The notes beneath the pieces were generated by a model. It was not told the DNA's origin. It saw only the letters and a program-made list of their open reading frames with translations, and did no database searches. Positions 28,793 to 37,740 of a stretch of DNA of 64,000 bases are shown one piece after another (position 1 is the stretch's first letter; each line of letters begins with the position of its first letter). The stretch covers positions 1 to 64,000 of the forward strand of contig NZ_VNFK01000012.1 in NCBI RefSeq assembly GCF_007786235.1, written 5' to 3'. A program made the position numbers and the translations under genes. This DNA is from Paenarthrobacter nitroguajacolicus (GTDB lineage Bacteria > Actinomycetota > Actinomycetes > Actinomycetales > Micrococcaceae).

Positions 28793-29788
28793 TCAGCTCT
28801 CTTTAATCGTTGAACGGGGATCGAGCATGCCCAGTGCGATGTCCACCAAGAGGTTCACCAGAAGCACTCCCAGCCCGTACACCAGCACGACGCCCTGCAC
28901 TACCGGGTAGTCCTTGGCCAGGATGGAGGAGACGATGGTGCTTCCCAGCCCGGGCCAGGCGAAGACATTTTCCACGAGGACCGTGCCTGCAACCATGGCG
29001 CTCAGCATCAGTCCACCGATGGTCAGGGTGGCGGTCAGCGCGTTTGGCAGGGCGTGCCGGAAATAGATCATCCAGTTGGGAAGACGTTTGGCGCGGGCGG
29101 TCCGGACGTAGTCCGCGCCGAGTACTGAAAGCATCTCCACCCGAACAATGCGCGACAGTATGGCAGCTGAGCCAAGGGCCATGGACACCACGGGAAGGAC
29201 ATACGAGCCCGCGTCGGAACGACCCGCCACGGGAAACCATCCCAGTTGCACGGCGAAGAAGTACACCAAGCCAACCGCAAGGAGGAACTCCGGAATGGCG
29301 GCCACAACAATGGAGGTGGAAGTGAAGGCAAGTTCGGTTCGGCGCCGACGACCGCCTCGGGTGAGGACGCCCATCAGCGCGCCCACCGGCACGGAGATCA
29401 GGACTGCGAGCAGGAACGCGAGTCCGGCCAGCTCGAAGGTGGCAGGAAGGCGGTCCCCGATGACCTGCGCCACCGGCAGGTCCGAAGTCATGGACGTTCC
29501 GAGGTTCCCGCCCACCAGGCCTTGGAGGTAATGGAGGTATTGAAGCCAGAGGGGATCGTTGAGGCCCAGGGCCTCGCGGCGCGCCTCGATCAGGGCACCC
29601 GGAGCGGAGTTGCCCAGTGCGGCCCTGACCGGGTCGCCCGGGATGAGGTGGATCATGAGGAAGGACGCCGTGACCAGCACCCAGAGGGAGACCACCAGAC
29701 GGCCAATTCTTCGCGCTACAAAGCCGGCCCACGGGCTTTCCGATGCATCCGTGACTGCATCCGCGACGAAACGTGTTGCAATGCTCAA
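28793..29788 (-). CDS. Peptide ABC transporter permease (DppB type), importer 1
   Basis: A 331-residue, six-helix permease with the family opening RRIGRLVVSLWVLVTASFLM, HLIPGDPVRAALG, and the EAA loop near ADYVRTARAKRLPNWMIYFR. Translation is assigned to TTG 29788 because AGGAG sits seven bases upstream and the homologous region begins soon after. The open frame runs nearly 100 codons further upstream without a ribosome site or similarity. First gene of the minus-strand operon that runs to 21020; the binding protein gene is divergent (32418). Confidence 0.88.
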   Translation of the reverse strand: MSIATRFVADAVTDASESPWAGFVARRIGRLVVSLWVLVTASFLMIHLIPGDPVRAALGNSAPGALIEARREALGLNDPLWLQYLHYLQGLVGGNLGTSMTSDLPVAQVIGDRLPATFELAGLAFLLAVLISVPVGALMGVLTRGGRRRRTELAFTSTSIVVAAIPEFLLAVGLVYFFAVQLGWFPVAGRSDAGSYVLPVVSMALGSAAILSRIVRVEMLSVLGADYVRTARAKRLPNWMIYFRHALPNALTATLTIGGLMLSAMVAGTVLVENVFAWPGLGSTIVSSILAKDYPVVQGVVLVYGLGVLLVNLLVDIALGMLDPRSTIKES

Positions 29789-30053
29789 AGTTCTACTCCT
29801 GCTTCTTGGGAGACCACACTGGACCTCCACGAGACCGGCGTCATCTATTATCTGGCTCACACCCTTCTCAATGCTTTGTCCGTTCCAATCACTCATGGAG
29901 CCCGGCATGGTCGAATCGGACAATGCCCGGAAGAATGACTGAGATTGTCCGCTCCGCCGCATCGGACGGCCTTGTCGTAATGGACCACAGCGTTGGAAGG
30001 ACGTCGTCGTGATCGACAAAATCGCTCCGCTGCGGGCGCCGTAGCATTGCCGC

Positions 30054-31442
30054 ATGACGAACATGAATGAACTCCGCACGTGGCTGGAAGGCCGTCTCCC
30101 ATCCCTGCTGGCCGAGCATCAGGTGCCCGGTGCCGCAGTAGCTGTTTCCGTCAGGGGTGAAGTGGTCGACGCCGCGGCAGGCATCCTCAGCAAGAACACC
30201 GGCGTCGAGGCTACCGTTGACTCCCTGTTCCAGGTGGGTTCAATCACCAAGCTGTGGACTGCCACCCTGATCATGCAGTTGGTGGACGAAGGCACCTTGG
30301 ACCTGGATGTCCCGGTTCGGAGGTATCTGCCGGAGTTCCGCCTCATGGACGAGTCCGCCGCGGCCTCCATTACCACTCGCCAGTTACTGAGCCACACCGC
30401 TGGCTTCGAGGGGGATATTTTCACCGACACCGGCCAGGGAGACGACGCCATCGCCAAGCTGGTGGACCTCTTCGCGGACGTTCCCCAGCTGTTCGCCCCG
30501 GGAGAGATGTTCTCCTACAACAATGCCGGATACGTCGTCCTGGGACGGATAGTGGAAGTGTTGCGGGGCAAGTCCTATGACGAATGCATGCGGGAATACC
30601 TGTTCACACCACTGCAACTGACCCACGCGGCCAACGGGCCATACGAGGCGATCCTCTACCGCACCGCGGTGGGGCACATTCTGAACGAGGATGGCGGAGA
30701 ACCCGAACCCAGCCCCATCTGGGCACTGAGCCGCTCAACCGCCCCTGTAGGCTCGATGCTCAACATGCGGCCCCGAGACCTTCTCAAGTTCGCGCAAATG
30801 CACATGGATGCAGGGCGCGGTCCCGCGGGCCAGCAGATTCTCAGCGCCAAGTCGGCGGCGGCCATGCTGGAACCGCAGGTGAAGCTCCCGGACCTGGGCT
30901 GGATGGGTGAGTCCTGGGGCCTGGGCTTCTCGCTCTTCGATTACGACGGCGGCACGGTAGTCGGTCACGACGGCGGCACTATCGGCCAAACGGCTTTCCT
31001 GCGGATATGCCCCGAAAAGGATGTCTCCATTGCTCTCTTCTGCAATGGTGGAAATCCGCTTGCTGTCTTCACCGAGATAGCAAAACATGCGCTCGGCGAG
31101 TTCGCCGGCATCACGTTGCCGCAGCTTCCCGTCCCGGCCGGCTCACCCCCGCCCGTGGATGCTTCTCGGTACGTGGGCGAGTACTCCTCGCGTGTTGCCA
31201 GCGTGGTGGTGAGCCAGGATGCCGAGGGCCGGATCTGGCTGGAGCGGACTCCCATGGGAGTCTACGCCGAGGTCGGCGACAGGCCCGAGAAGATCGAGCT
31301 GGTGGCCATGGACGGGGATACGTTGTTGCCCGCGCAAAAGCAATTCGGAATGCATCTGCCGCATGCCTTCGTTGGTGACGATGGCCAGGGCCGGGCCTTG
31401 TTCGTCCACACAGGCCGTGCAGATCGTCGCGTCAGCCCATGA
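30054..31442 (+). CDS. Beta-lactamase-family serine hydrolase (class C/D-aminopeptidase type)
   Basis: A 462-residue protein with no signal peptide. The nucleophile motif S63-I-T-K66 lies in FQVGSITKLWTA and the Tyr motif in FSYNNAGYVV. A C-terminal lipocalin-like extension (about 360-462) follows. The family includes esterases, D-amino-acid peptidases and penicillin-binding-like amidases; the cytosolic setting argues against antibiotic resistance. It is divergent from the importer operon across 265 bases and its stop overlaps the start of the next hydrolase. Likely role: cleaving peptides with D-residues. Confidence 0.82.
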   Translation: MTNMNELRTWLEGRLPSLLAEHQVPGAAVAVSVRGEVVDAAAGILSKNTGVEATVDSLFQVGSITKLWTATLIMQLVDEGTLDLDVPVRRYLPEFRLMDESAAASITTRQLLSHTAGFEGDIFTDTGQGDDAIAKLVDLFADVPQLFAPGEMFSYNNAGYVVLGRIVEVLRGKSYDECMREYLFTPLQLTHAANGPYEAILYRTAVGHILNEDGGEPEPSPIWALSRSTAPVGSMLNMRPRDLLKFAQMHMDAGRGPAGQQILSAKSAAAMLEPQVKLPDLGWMGESWGLGFSLFDYDGGTVVGHDGGTIGQTAFLRICPEKDVSIALFCNGGNPLAVFTEIAKHALGEFAGITLPQLPVPAGSPPPVDASRYVGEYSSRVASVVVSQDAEGRIWLERTPMGVYAEVGDRPEKIELVAMDGDTLLPAQKQFGMHLPHAFVGDDGQGRALFVHTGRADRRVSP

Positions 31443-32338
31443 GCATGGGATCTGAGGAACTCGCCGAAATCTTCGCGGCGGTGGGTGCTACGGGCTACGT
31501 GCATGCCCGCGAGGTGGGAGTCGTCGGTGGCCGCGAGGTGTCCCTGAATCCTGACGAGGCTGTTGTCCTGGCCTCCGTTTTCAAGGTGCCCTTTGCCGTC
31601 GCCTATTCGCGGGAAGTTTCCGCGGGCCGGTTGAAGGAAAGCGATAGGACCACAGTGACCTCCCGGTACCGGGTGGGAGGCCTGGGAACAGCAGGCTGCG
31701 CGGACGACGTCGAAATGAGTTGGCGGGACCTTGCAAAATTCATGATGACCATGAGCGACAACGCCGCCACTGACGTCATTTTCCATCGCATAGGCCAGGC
31801 CGCAGTGGACGCCGTCCTTGACGATCTGGGCTTACAGAGGACACGAATCATCGGCTGCGGCGAGGATATGGATCATCAGATGGCGGCCGACCTCGGCCTT
31901 GATCCAAGCGCTGCGACCACCGACATGGAAGCCATGCTGGCTGCGGCTGCTCCAGAGCAGGTCTGGGCGCTCGGAATCATGGATCCTGCACGGACACCCT
32001 CTTCCACTCCCCGGGACATCGTTTCACTGCTTGACGCCATCTGGACCAACTCAGCAGGCTCTCCTGAGACGTGCGAGCGTGTGCGCTCCATGATGGAGCA
32101 ACAAATTTGGCGGCACCGGATGGCGACGGGTTTCGATGACGGCGTGGTGGTGGCAGGCAAGACGGGAACCCTTCCTGCCATACGCAACGAGGTCGGCGTG
32201 GTCACGTACCCCGACGGCCGTCGCTACGCCGTCGCGGTCTTCACACGGGCCACGACGCTTTCCGATACGCAACCAGGCATCGACGCATCCATTGGCAAGG
32301 CGGCACGCTTGGCCGTTGACCTGCTGCGCGGGGCATAG
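31439..32338 (+). CDS. Class A beta-lactamase-like SxxK serine hydrolase
   Basis: A 299-residue protein without a signal peptide. All three penicilloyl-serine motifs are seen: S46-V-F-K49, SDN at 106-108 and KTG in VVAGKTGTLP. The usual ExxLN omega-loop motif of true class A lactamases is not evident. The ATG overlaps the stop of the preceding hydrolase by four bases, so the two are coupled, and the binding protein gene follows after 79 bases. A D-peptide amidase or peptidase role is more plausible than resistance for a cytosolic protein in a peptide operon. Confidence 0.82.
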   Translation: MSMGSEELAEIFAAVGATGYVHAREVGVVGGREVSLNPDEAVVLASVFKVPFAVAYSREVSAGRLKESDRTTVTSRYRVGGLGTAGCADDVEMSWRDLAKFMMTMSDNAATDVIFHRIGQAAVDAVLDDLGLQRTRIIGCGEDMDHQMAADLGLDPSAATTDMEAMLAAAAPEQVWALGIMDPARTPSSTPRDIVSLLDAIWTNSAGSPETCERVRSMMEQQIWRHRMATGFDDGVVVAGKTGTLPAIRNEVGVVTYPDGRRYAVAVFTRATTLSDTQPGIDASIGKAARLAVDLLRGA

Positions 32339-32417
32339 TCGGACCCGCCAAACCTTGATCCCTGCAGTTGTCCGCCAAGCCAATGGCACGGGTCACATTT
32401 GCCGAAAGAATAACACC

Positions 32418-34019
32418 ATGAAGACACAAGGCACGATCAAGGCGGCGCTCGGCGTCGCCACCGTGGGCGCGCTCTCACTGACGATGGCCGCCTGCTCCGG
32501 TTCTGCACCGAAGACCGGGGGCGAGCTGGCAAACGGCAAGACGTTCACCATGAGGCTGAGCGTGGACCCCGGATCACTGGACCCTCTTTTCGCATCGAAC
32601 TCCATCACCCAGCAAGCCACCAAATTCCTTTACGACTCGCTGATCAACCTTGATCCGGACAGCAAAGTGGTGTCGGGTTTGGCGGAGTCCTGGGAAGGTA
32701 CTACCACCGAGGCCACCTTTACCCTGCGCAAGGGCGTCACGTGTTCGGACGGCACTGCCCTGACCCCGGACATCGTGGCAGCCAACATCAACTTCGTTGG
32801 CGACCCCGGCAACAACTCCACCCGAACAGGTGTCTTTGTTGCTCCCGGAGCCACCGCCGTTGCGGACAACGACAAAGGAACGGTCACGGTGACCACGGTC
32901 TCGCCGGAACCGTTCCTGGTCCGGAACGTGGGCAGCCTGCCGATCGTCTGCGCCGCAGGCACCAAGGACAGGAGCCTCCTTGCCCAAGGCGCCGACGGCA
33001 CGGGCATGTACACAGTTGCAGAGGTAGCTGCGGGCGACCACTACACCCTCACCCGGCGCAAGGACTACGCCTGGGGTCCCGGTGACTGGAAAACCGAACA
33101 GGAGGGCTTGCCGGACAAAGTGGTCCTGAAGGTGATCTCCAATGAGACCACTGCGGCTAACCTGCTCCTTTCCGGTGACGTGAACGCTGCCACCATCGTG
33201 GGGCCAGACAAGCAGAGACTGGAGGCCAAGAAGTCGTTCCAACGGGACCTGGTCACGGCGCTGGGACAAATCTGGTTCAACCAGAAACCGGGCTTGCCCG
33301 GCGCGGACGAAAACGTTCGCCGCGCATTGACACAGGCATTGAAGCTCGACGAACTCGGTCAAGTGATGACGAGCGGCAGTGGCAAGCCTCCCACCAGCCT
33401 GATTGCACCGGTACTCAGCCCCTGCAAGCAGGACACACTGAGCGGCAACCTCCCCCAGCACGATCTTGAGGCCGCAAAGAACGCCTTGGATACCGCCGGA
33501 TGGAAGGTGGGCCCCAACGGTGTTCGAAGCAAGGACGGCGCTCCGCTCAAAATAGAGTTCTTCTACCCAAGCACCATGGGGCCGACGTTCGCAGCAGGCG
33601 CAGAGCTGATCAAGGAAGTTTGGTCCGGGATTGGGGTTGACGTTCTCCTTCGGCCCGTCACGGATGCAGAAGGCAGCTCACTCATCCTGGGTGGTGAAGG
33701 CGGGTGGCATGCAGCATTCGTGCCCATCGGCGTTGCCTTGCCCAACGAGCTCGTACCATTGGTGTCCGGCCCGACGCCCCCCAACGGCAACAACTTCGCT
33801 TATATCAACAATGCCGGCTATCTGGAAAACGTCCAGAAAGCCGCCGCCGCCACTGGTGAAGCAGGATGCGAGCACTGGGCAGCCGCTGAAAAGCAGATCA
33901 TCGAGCACGTCGATGTGGTGCCTTTCGTCAATTCTGCAACGCCGACCTTCGCCGAAGGGGCCACCTTTGAACTGGCCGACGGACAATTGGCCCCGTCTTC
34001 CGTTCGCATGCTTCGCTAA
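32418..34019 (+). CDS. Peptide ABC transporter substrate-binding lipoprotein, importer 1
   Basis: A 533-residue SBP family 5 protein. The signal peptide ends in a lipobox (LTMAACSG, Cys at about residue 24). The opening strand reads FTMRLSVDPGSLDPLFASNS, and the family signature region contains FTLRKGVTCSDGTALTPDIV. ATG 32418 is chosen for the lipoprotein signal; the ribosome site is weak (GAAAGA). It is encoded opposite to its presumed permeases, with the two hydrolases between. It should capture peptides at the outer face of the membrane. Confidence 0.9.
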   Translation: MKTQGTIKAALGVATVGALSLTMAACSGSAPKTGGELANGKTFTMRLSVDPGSLDPLFASNSITQQATKFLYDSLINLDPDSKVVSGLAESWEGTTTEATFTLRKGVTCSDGTALTPDIVAANINFVGDPGNNSTRTGVFVAPGATAVADNDKGTVTVTTVSPEPFLVRNVGSLPIVCAAGTKDRSLLAQGADGTGMYTVAEVAAGDHYTLTRRKDYAWGPGDWKTEQEGLPDKVVLKVISNETTAANLLLSGDVNAATIVGPDKQRLEAKKSFQRDLVTALGQIWFNQKPGLPGADENVRRALTQALKLDELGQVMTSGSGKPPTSLIAPVLSPCKQDTLSGNLPQHDLEAAKNALDTAGWKVGPNGVRSKDGAPLKIEFFYPSTMGPTFAAGAELIKEVWSGIGVDVLLRPVTDAEGSSLILGGEGGWHAAFVPIGVALPNELVPLVSGPTPPNGNNFAYINNAGYLENVQKAAAATGEAGCEHWAAAEKQIIEHVDVVPFVNSATPTFAEGATFELADGQLAPSSVRMLR

Positions 34020-34034
34020 CCGTCCTCTCAGAGG

Positions 34035-34069
34035 AATGCTCCGTCCTGCTCATGGCAGGGCGGAGCATT
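34035..34069 (+). terminator. Terminator after the binding protein gene
   Basis: AATGCTCCGTCCTGC (34035-34049) pairs with GCAGGGCGGAGCATT (34055-34069) with one G-U pair and a five-base loop, followed by TCTCATTT. It starts 16 bases after the stop codon. Confidence 0.8.
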
Positions 34070-34164
34070 TCTCATTTGGGCTGGTTCTCCCGGACAAAGC
34101 CGGACGGTAAGGCTTCGTCCTGGCCGACAAAGCCAAGAGCACCTAATCGAACCAAGATTGAATC

Positions 34165-35043
34165 ATGTCACTCAATCTCGATGCCCTCTCCCTTGCTGAG
34201 CGGGCCCAATTTACAGCCGTATCTGCGGCCGCCAAGGCCAATGTCCGAGTAGTCGACGAACACCGCCGTGAGAGTCTCAAGGATATTGAAGGGCTGCTGG
34301 TGGCTATCTGGGGGATGTCTCCGCAAGGAGCTCCCATTCCGTTTGACCTGCTGCGCAGCATTTCCCACGCCGGGTGCAATGTTTCTGCGGCCTACACCTC
34401 GGAGGGAGTCCTGTGCGGGGCCGCGGTGGCCATCGTCTCTCCGGACGGATCGACGTATTCGCTGATTGCCGGAGTCCTGCCCGGCGTTGCGGACAAGGGC
34501 GTGGGATTCGCCCTCAAACAACACCAAAGGGCTTGGTCCCTGGCACGTGGCATAGAAACCATGACATGGACCTTCGACCCCCTGGTCAGCCGGAACGCCC
34601 GCTTCAACCTGTCCAAACTCGGTGCCGTGACGTCCGAGTATGAGAGGAACTTCTACGGCGCGATGCAGGACTCCATTAACGCCAATGATGAATCGGACCG
34701 GCTAGTGGTGTTGTGGCCGCTTTCCTCAACCCGAAGCAGCAAATGCAGCGAGGGCTCGGTGCATGAGGTGAGCCTGCCACCGGGTGCGCTGAACAATGCC
34801 CGTGAATATGGACCTGACGGCCAACCTGCACTCCTCGAATCGGCAGGCTCCCTCTGGTGCCGGGCGCCGCAGGACATCGTCGCGCTGAGGAAATCCAACC
34901 CCCAGGAAGCGGCCATGTGGCGGTTGCAGCTCCGCGACATCATGGAAGGCGCGTTTGCGTCCGGGTTCATCGCTTCCGGCGTCACCCGGACCGGCTGGTA
35001 CAAGCTCACCCCGGTTGCAAGCCTCACGAAGGAGACAGCATGA
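34165..35043 (+). CDS. GNAT-like acetyltransferase family protein
   Basis: A 292-residue protein resembling predicted acetyltransferases of the COG3375 kind. The coenzyme-binding region is LPGVADKGVGFALKQHQRAWSL, followed by MTWTFDPLVSRNARFNLSKLGA, which in this group lies in the acceptor site. Its stop overlaps the ATG of the D-aminopeptidase (ATGA), so the two are co-translated. It may acetylate an amino acid or peptide freed by that enzyme. Substrate unknown; family assigned from motif memory. Confidence 0.72.
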   Translation: MSLNLDALSLAERAQFTAVSAAAKANVRVVDEHRRESLKDIEGLLVAIWGMSPQGAPIPFDLLRSISHAGCNVSAAYTSEGVLCGAAVAIVSPDGSTYSLIAGVLPGVADKGVGFALKQHQRAWSLARGIETMTWTFDPLVSRNARFNLSKLGAVTSEYERNFYGAMQDSINANDESDRLVVLWPLSSTRSSKCSEGSVHEVSLPPGALNNAREYGPDGQPALLESAGSLWCRAPQDIVALRKSNPQEAAMWRLQLRDIMEGAFASGFIASGVTRTGWYKLTPVASLTKETA

Positions 35044-35885
35044 AGGTCTACATATCCGTTGACATGGAGGGTATCTCCGGAGTAGCCACCTACGACCAAA
35101 TCATCCGGGGTGGCAGCGGTTATCCCCGGGCGCAGGCCCTCATGACAGCTGAGACCAACGCAGCCGTGGAAGGGGCCTTCGAAGGTGGCGCCACCGAGGT
35201 CCTGGTCAATGACAGCCACGGAACAATGAACAACCTCCTGCACGAGGACCTTGACCCCCGCGCCCGAGTTATCTTCGGTACTCCCACGGCGTTTTGCATG
35301 GCCGAGGGCCTGACGTCGGACTTCGACGTCGCCTTCTACATCGGATATCACGCCCCAGCGGGTGTGGAGGGCCTGCTGGCCCATAGCTTCTCCGGCCTCT
35401 TTACGAGCTTCAAGCTCAACGGCGAGATCGCATCGGAAGCGTCCATCAATGCCCTTTTCGCGGCCACTCGCGGCGTACCAGTAGGCCTGGTAACGGGCGA
35501 CGACGTCATCTGCGACATCGCCGAACGTGAATTCCCAGGCGTGCTGACAGTGCCCGTCAAGGTCGCCCACGGATTCCAGGCAGCCAACAGCCTCTCCCCC
35601 ACGTTTGCCCGTGCGGCCATTCGCAAGAGTGCCCGTGCTGCTGTCCAGGGCGTAGAGAAGACCCGGCTGCTGCCCGTACCGGACAGGCTCAGGCTCGAGA
35701 TCGGCTTCCAGAACCCCCTGGCGGCAGAGCTCCTGGAAGCCGTCCCAGGGGTATCCCGGGTCAGCAACATGGTGATCGCCCGGGAAGTCGAAACCACCGA
35801 GGATCTTTTGGGGATGGTCGGAACCACGTACGAGTTGGCAGCAGTCGCTGCCAAGACAATGTTCCTCCGCGAGTCCCTCAGGTAA
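35040..35885 (+). CDS. dppA: M55 family D-aminopeptidase, copy 1
   Basis: A 281-residue zinc peptidase related to Bacillus subtilis DppA, which removes N-terminal D-amino acids (D-Ala) from peptides. All known functional positions are kept with the same numbering: D8 and E10 (SVDMEG), H60 (VNDSHG), H104 (GYHAPAG), nucleophile-position H115 (LAHSFSG) and E133. The family forms a self-compartmentalised decamer. It starts at ATG 35040, overlapping the GNAT gene by four bases, behind AAGGAG. A close paralogue at 41243 lies at the other end of the second transporter operon. Confidence 0.94.
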   Translation: MKVYISVDMEGISGVATYDQIIRGGSGYPRAQALMTAETNAAVEGAFEGGATEVLVNDSHGTMNNLLHEDLDPRARVIFGTPTAFCMAEGLTSDFDVAFYIGYHAPAGVEGLLAHSFSGLFTSFKLNGEIASEASINALFAATRGVPVGLVTGDDVICDIAEREFPGVLTVPVKVAHGFQAANSLSPTFARAAIRKSARAAVQGVEKTRLLPVPDRLRLEIGFQNPLAAELLEAVPGVSRVSNMVIAREVETTEDLLGMVGTTYELAAVAAKTMFLRESLR

Positions 35886-35905
35886 TTTCCTTGCCGGCAT
35901 TAAGC

Positions 35906-35947
35906 AACAACTCTGCAGGAGCCTGGACGGGCTCCTGCAGAGTTGTT
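35906..35947. terminator. Bidirectional terminator between dppA copy 1 and importer 2
   Basis: Perfect 18-bp arms, AACAACTCTGCAGGAGCC (35906-35923) and GGCTCCTGCAGAGTTGTT (35930-35947), surround a six-base loop. The stem ends are A/T-rich on both sides, suiting termination of both convergent transcripts. Confidence 0.85.
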
Positions 35948-35954
35948 TAAAGGG

Positions 35955-35998
35955 TGCTCGACCGGTTGAATGCTCGACCGGGTTGAAACCGGGTTGAA
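35955..35998. repeat. Short tandem repeats next to the importer 2 stop codon
   Basis: Three imperfect copies follow one another: TGCTCGACCGGTTGAA (35955-35970), TGCTCGACCGGGTTGAA (35971-35987) and the partial ACCGGGTTGAA (35988-35998). They abut the ATPase stop codon. Probably a slippage expansion; no function evident. Confidence 0.7.
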
Positions 35999-36802
35999 CT
36001 AGTAACGGATCCGCGGAATCGACTGCAGAAGCGTCTGGGTGTACTGGTCCTTGGGTTCAGTAAAGAGACTTTCAGTTTCCCCGTCTTCGACGATGTTGCC
36101 GTGGTACATCACGGCGACGTTCTCACAAAGATTCCGGACCACGGCCAAGTCATGGGCTATGAACACCACAGAAAGGCCCAGTTGGTCCCTCAGGTCTGCC
36201 AAGAGGTTGACAATGCCGGCCTGCACCGAAACATCCAAGGCACTCACTGCTTCGTCCGCGACCAACAATGAAGGCTCCAGTGCAAGGGCCTTCGCAATGG
36301 CCACCCTCTGGCGCTGCCCTCCGGACATGGAAATCGGATAGCTGTCCAGGGCCCTGGCCGGCAGCTGGACTTGTTCCATCAGTTCAAGACACCTTCCACC
36401 TACATCCCGTGGTTCCACGATTCGGTGGACCCGCAGCAGCTCGGCCAAGGATTGACGAATGGTCATCCTTGGATCCAAGGACGAATACGGGTCCTGGAAC
36501 ACCATCTGGATATGGCGCCGCTGCTCTTTGGTGCGTCGGACAGGCAACTCTTCACCGTTGAACACCACGGTTCCCGTGAATGATCGCTCCAAAGCCGTGA
36601 GAACACGGGCCAACGTGGACTTACCGGATCCTGATTCACCCACCAGTCCATGGATCGTGCCCCTGCGGACGCTCAAGTTGACGTCGTTCAAGGCTACGAC
36701 TTTGCGGCGATTCCGGCCCTTGCCCGCGGAGAATTCGACTCGTATGTCCCGCATCTCGAGGATGTTCTCGGACGCCGGCTGAGTCGGCTGGGTGTTGGAC
36801 AT
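35999..36802 (-). CDS. Peptide ABC transporter ATP-binding protein (DppF type), importer 2
   Basis: A 267-residue ATPase with Walker A GLVGESGSGKST, Q-loop MVFQDPYSSLDPRM, signature MSGGQRQRVAIAKAL and Walker B LLVADEAVSALD. It lacks the long Cys-containing tail of the importer 1 homologue and is about 60 residues shorter. It starts two bases after the preceding ATPase gene's stop. Last gene of the operon dppA2-SBP-permeases-ATPases. Confidence 0.92.
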   Translation of the reverse strand: MSNTQPTQPASENILEMRDIRVEFSAGKGRNRRKVVALNDVNLSVRRGTIHGLVGESGSGKSTLARVLTALERSFTGTVVFNGEELPVRRTKEQRRHIQMVFQDPYSSLDPRMTIRQSLAELLRVHRIVEPRDVGGRCLELMEQVQLPARALDSYPISMSGGQRQRVAIAKALALEPSLLVADEAVSALDVSVQAGIVNLLADLRDQLGLSVVFIAHDLAVVRNLCENVAVMYHGNIVEDGETESLFTEPKDQYTQTLLQSIPRIRY

Positions 36803-36804
36803 CG

Positions 36805-37740
36805 TTAGAGCTCCTGAAGGATCGAAGGCGAGTCCGGTGCGTGGTCCGCAACCCGCATCGCGAATGAATACCCGGCCGGCCTGTCCCTAAGAGCCGGTGT
36901 GGTCCCCGGTATCGATCGAAGTCGTTGGCCGGGTTCGTCGATACGCGGAGTAGCGGCCAGAAGTGCACGCGTGTAGTCCTCCCGCGGGTTTCCCAACACT
37001 TCTGCAGCGGTGCCGGATTCCACCAGCCGGCCTGCGTACAGGACGCTGATGGTGCTGCAGAGTTCGGAAACCACAGCCAGGTCATGCGTTACGTACAGGA
37101 TGCCGGCGTTCAGTTCGGCCCGCAGCCCGTCAAACAGCGCCAGGACCTGCGCCTGCACGGTCACATCGAGCGCGGTGGTGGGTTCGTCGCAGAGAATCAG
37201 CTCAGGTTCGCAGGCCACACTGGCGGCGATCATGACACGCTGCCGCATTCCTCCGGACAATTGGAACGGATAAGCGTCCACCCGCAGCTCCGGGCTTGGT
37301 ATTCCTACCAAACCCATCATATGAATGGCGTAATCCCTGGCCTGCTTTCTGCTCAGGCCTTTCCGTTGGGCGATACCGTCCGTGATCTGGGTACCAACGC
37401 GGGCAATTGGATTCAATGCCACCGCAGGTTCCTGGAACACCATTGAGATACCAGCGCCCCGGATCCTACGGAAATTGCGGCCGCTGTTGGCAAAGAGATC
37501 CGCGCCGTTGAAGTATGCGCTCCCCGAGCTGACGCGGGCGTTGGCCGACAGCAAACCCATGAGGGACCGCAGGGCCAGGCTCTTTCCGGAGCCCGACTCC
37601 CCTACCAGTCCATGGGCTTCAGCCCGCTGGACCGTAAAGGAAACGTCCTTGAGCGCGGCATAGTCGCGGCCCTGGATGGTCACGTCGACGCACAATCCCT
37701 CCACCTTCAGGAGTGGCTGCTCCTCTGATGCCGCGTTCAT
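36805..37740 (-). CDS. Peptide ABC transporter ATP-binding protein (DppD type), importer 2
   Basis: A 311-residue ATPase with GLVGESGSGKSLALR, MVFQEPAVALNPIAR, LSGGMRQRVMIAASV and LILCDEPTTALDVTV all intact. The DppD-type C-terminal tail is short. It overlaps the permease gene by four bases. Forms the ATPase pair with the 35999 protein. Confidence 0.92.
   Translation of the reverse strand: MNAASEEQPLLKVEGLCVDVTIQGRDYAALKDVSFTVQRAEAHGLVGESGSGKSLALRSLMGLLSANARVSSGSAYFNGADLFANSGRNFRRIRGAGISMVFQEPAVALNPIARVGTQITDGIAQRKGLSRKQARDYAIHMMGLVGIPSPELRVDAYPFQLSGGMRQRVMIAASVACEPELILCDEPTTALDVTVQAQVLALFDGLRAELNAGILYVTHDLAVVSELCSTISVLYAGRLVESGTAAEVLGNPREDYTRALLAATPRIDEPGQRLRSIPGTTPALRDRPAGYSFAMRVADHAPDSPSILQEL

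Noticed and set aside
31439..32338. Antibiotic-resistance beta-lactamase
   Set aside because: Although SxxK, SDN and KTG are present, there is no signal peptide or ExxLN motif and the gene is embedded in a peptide-uptake locus.
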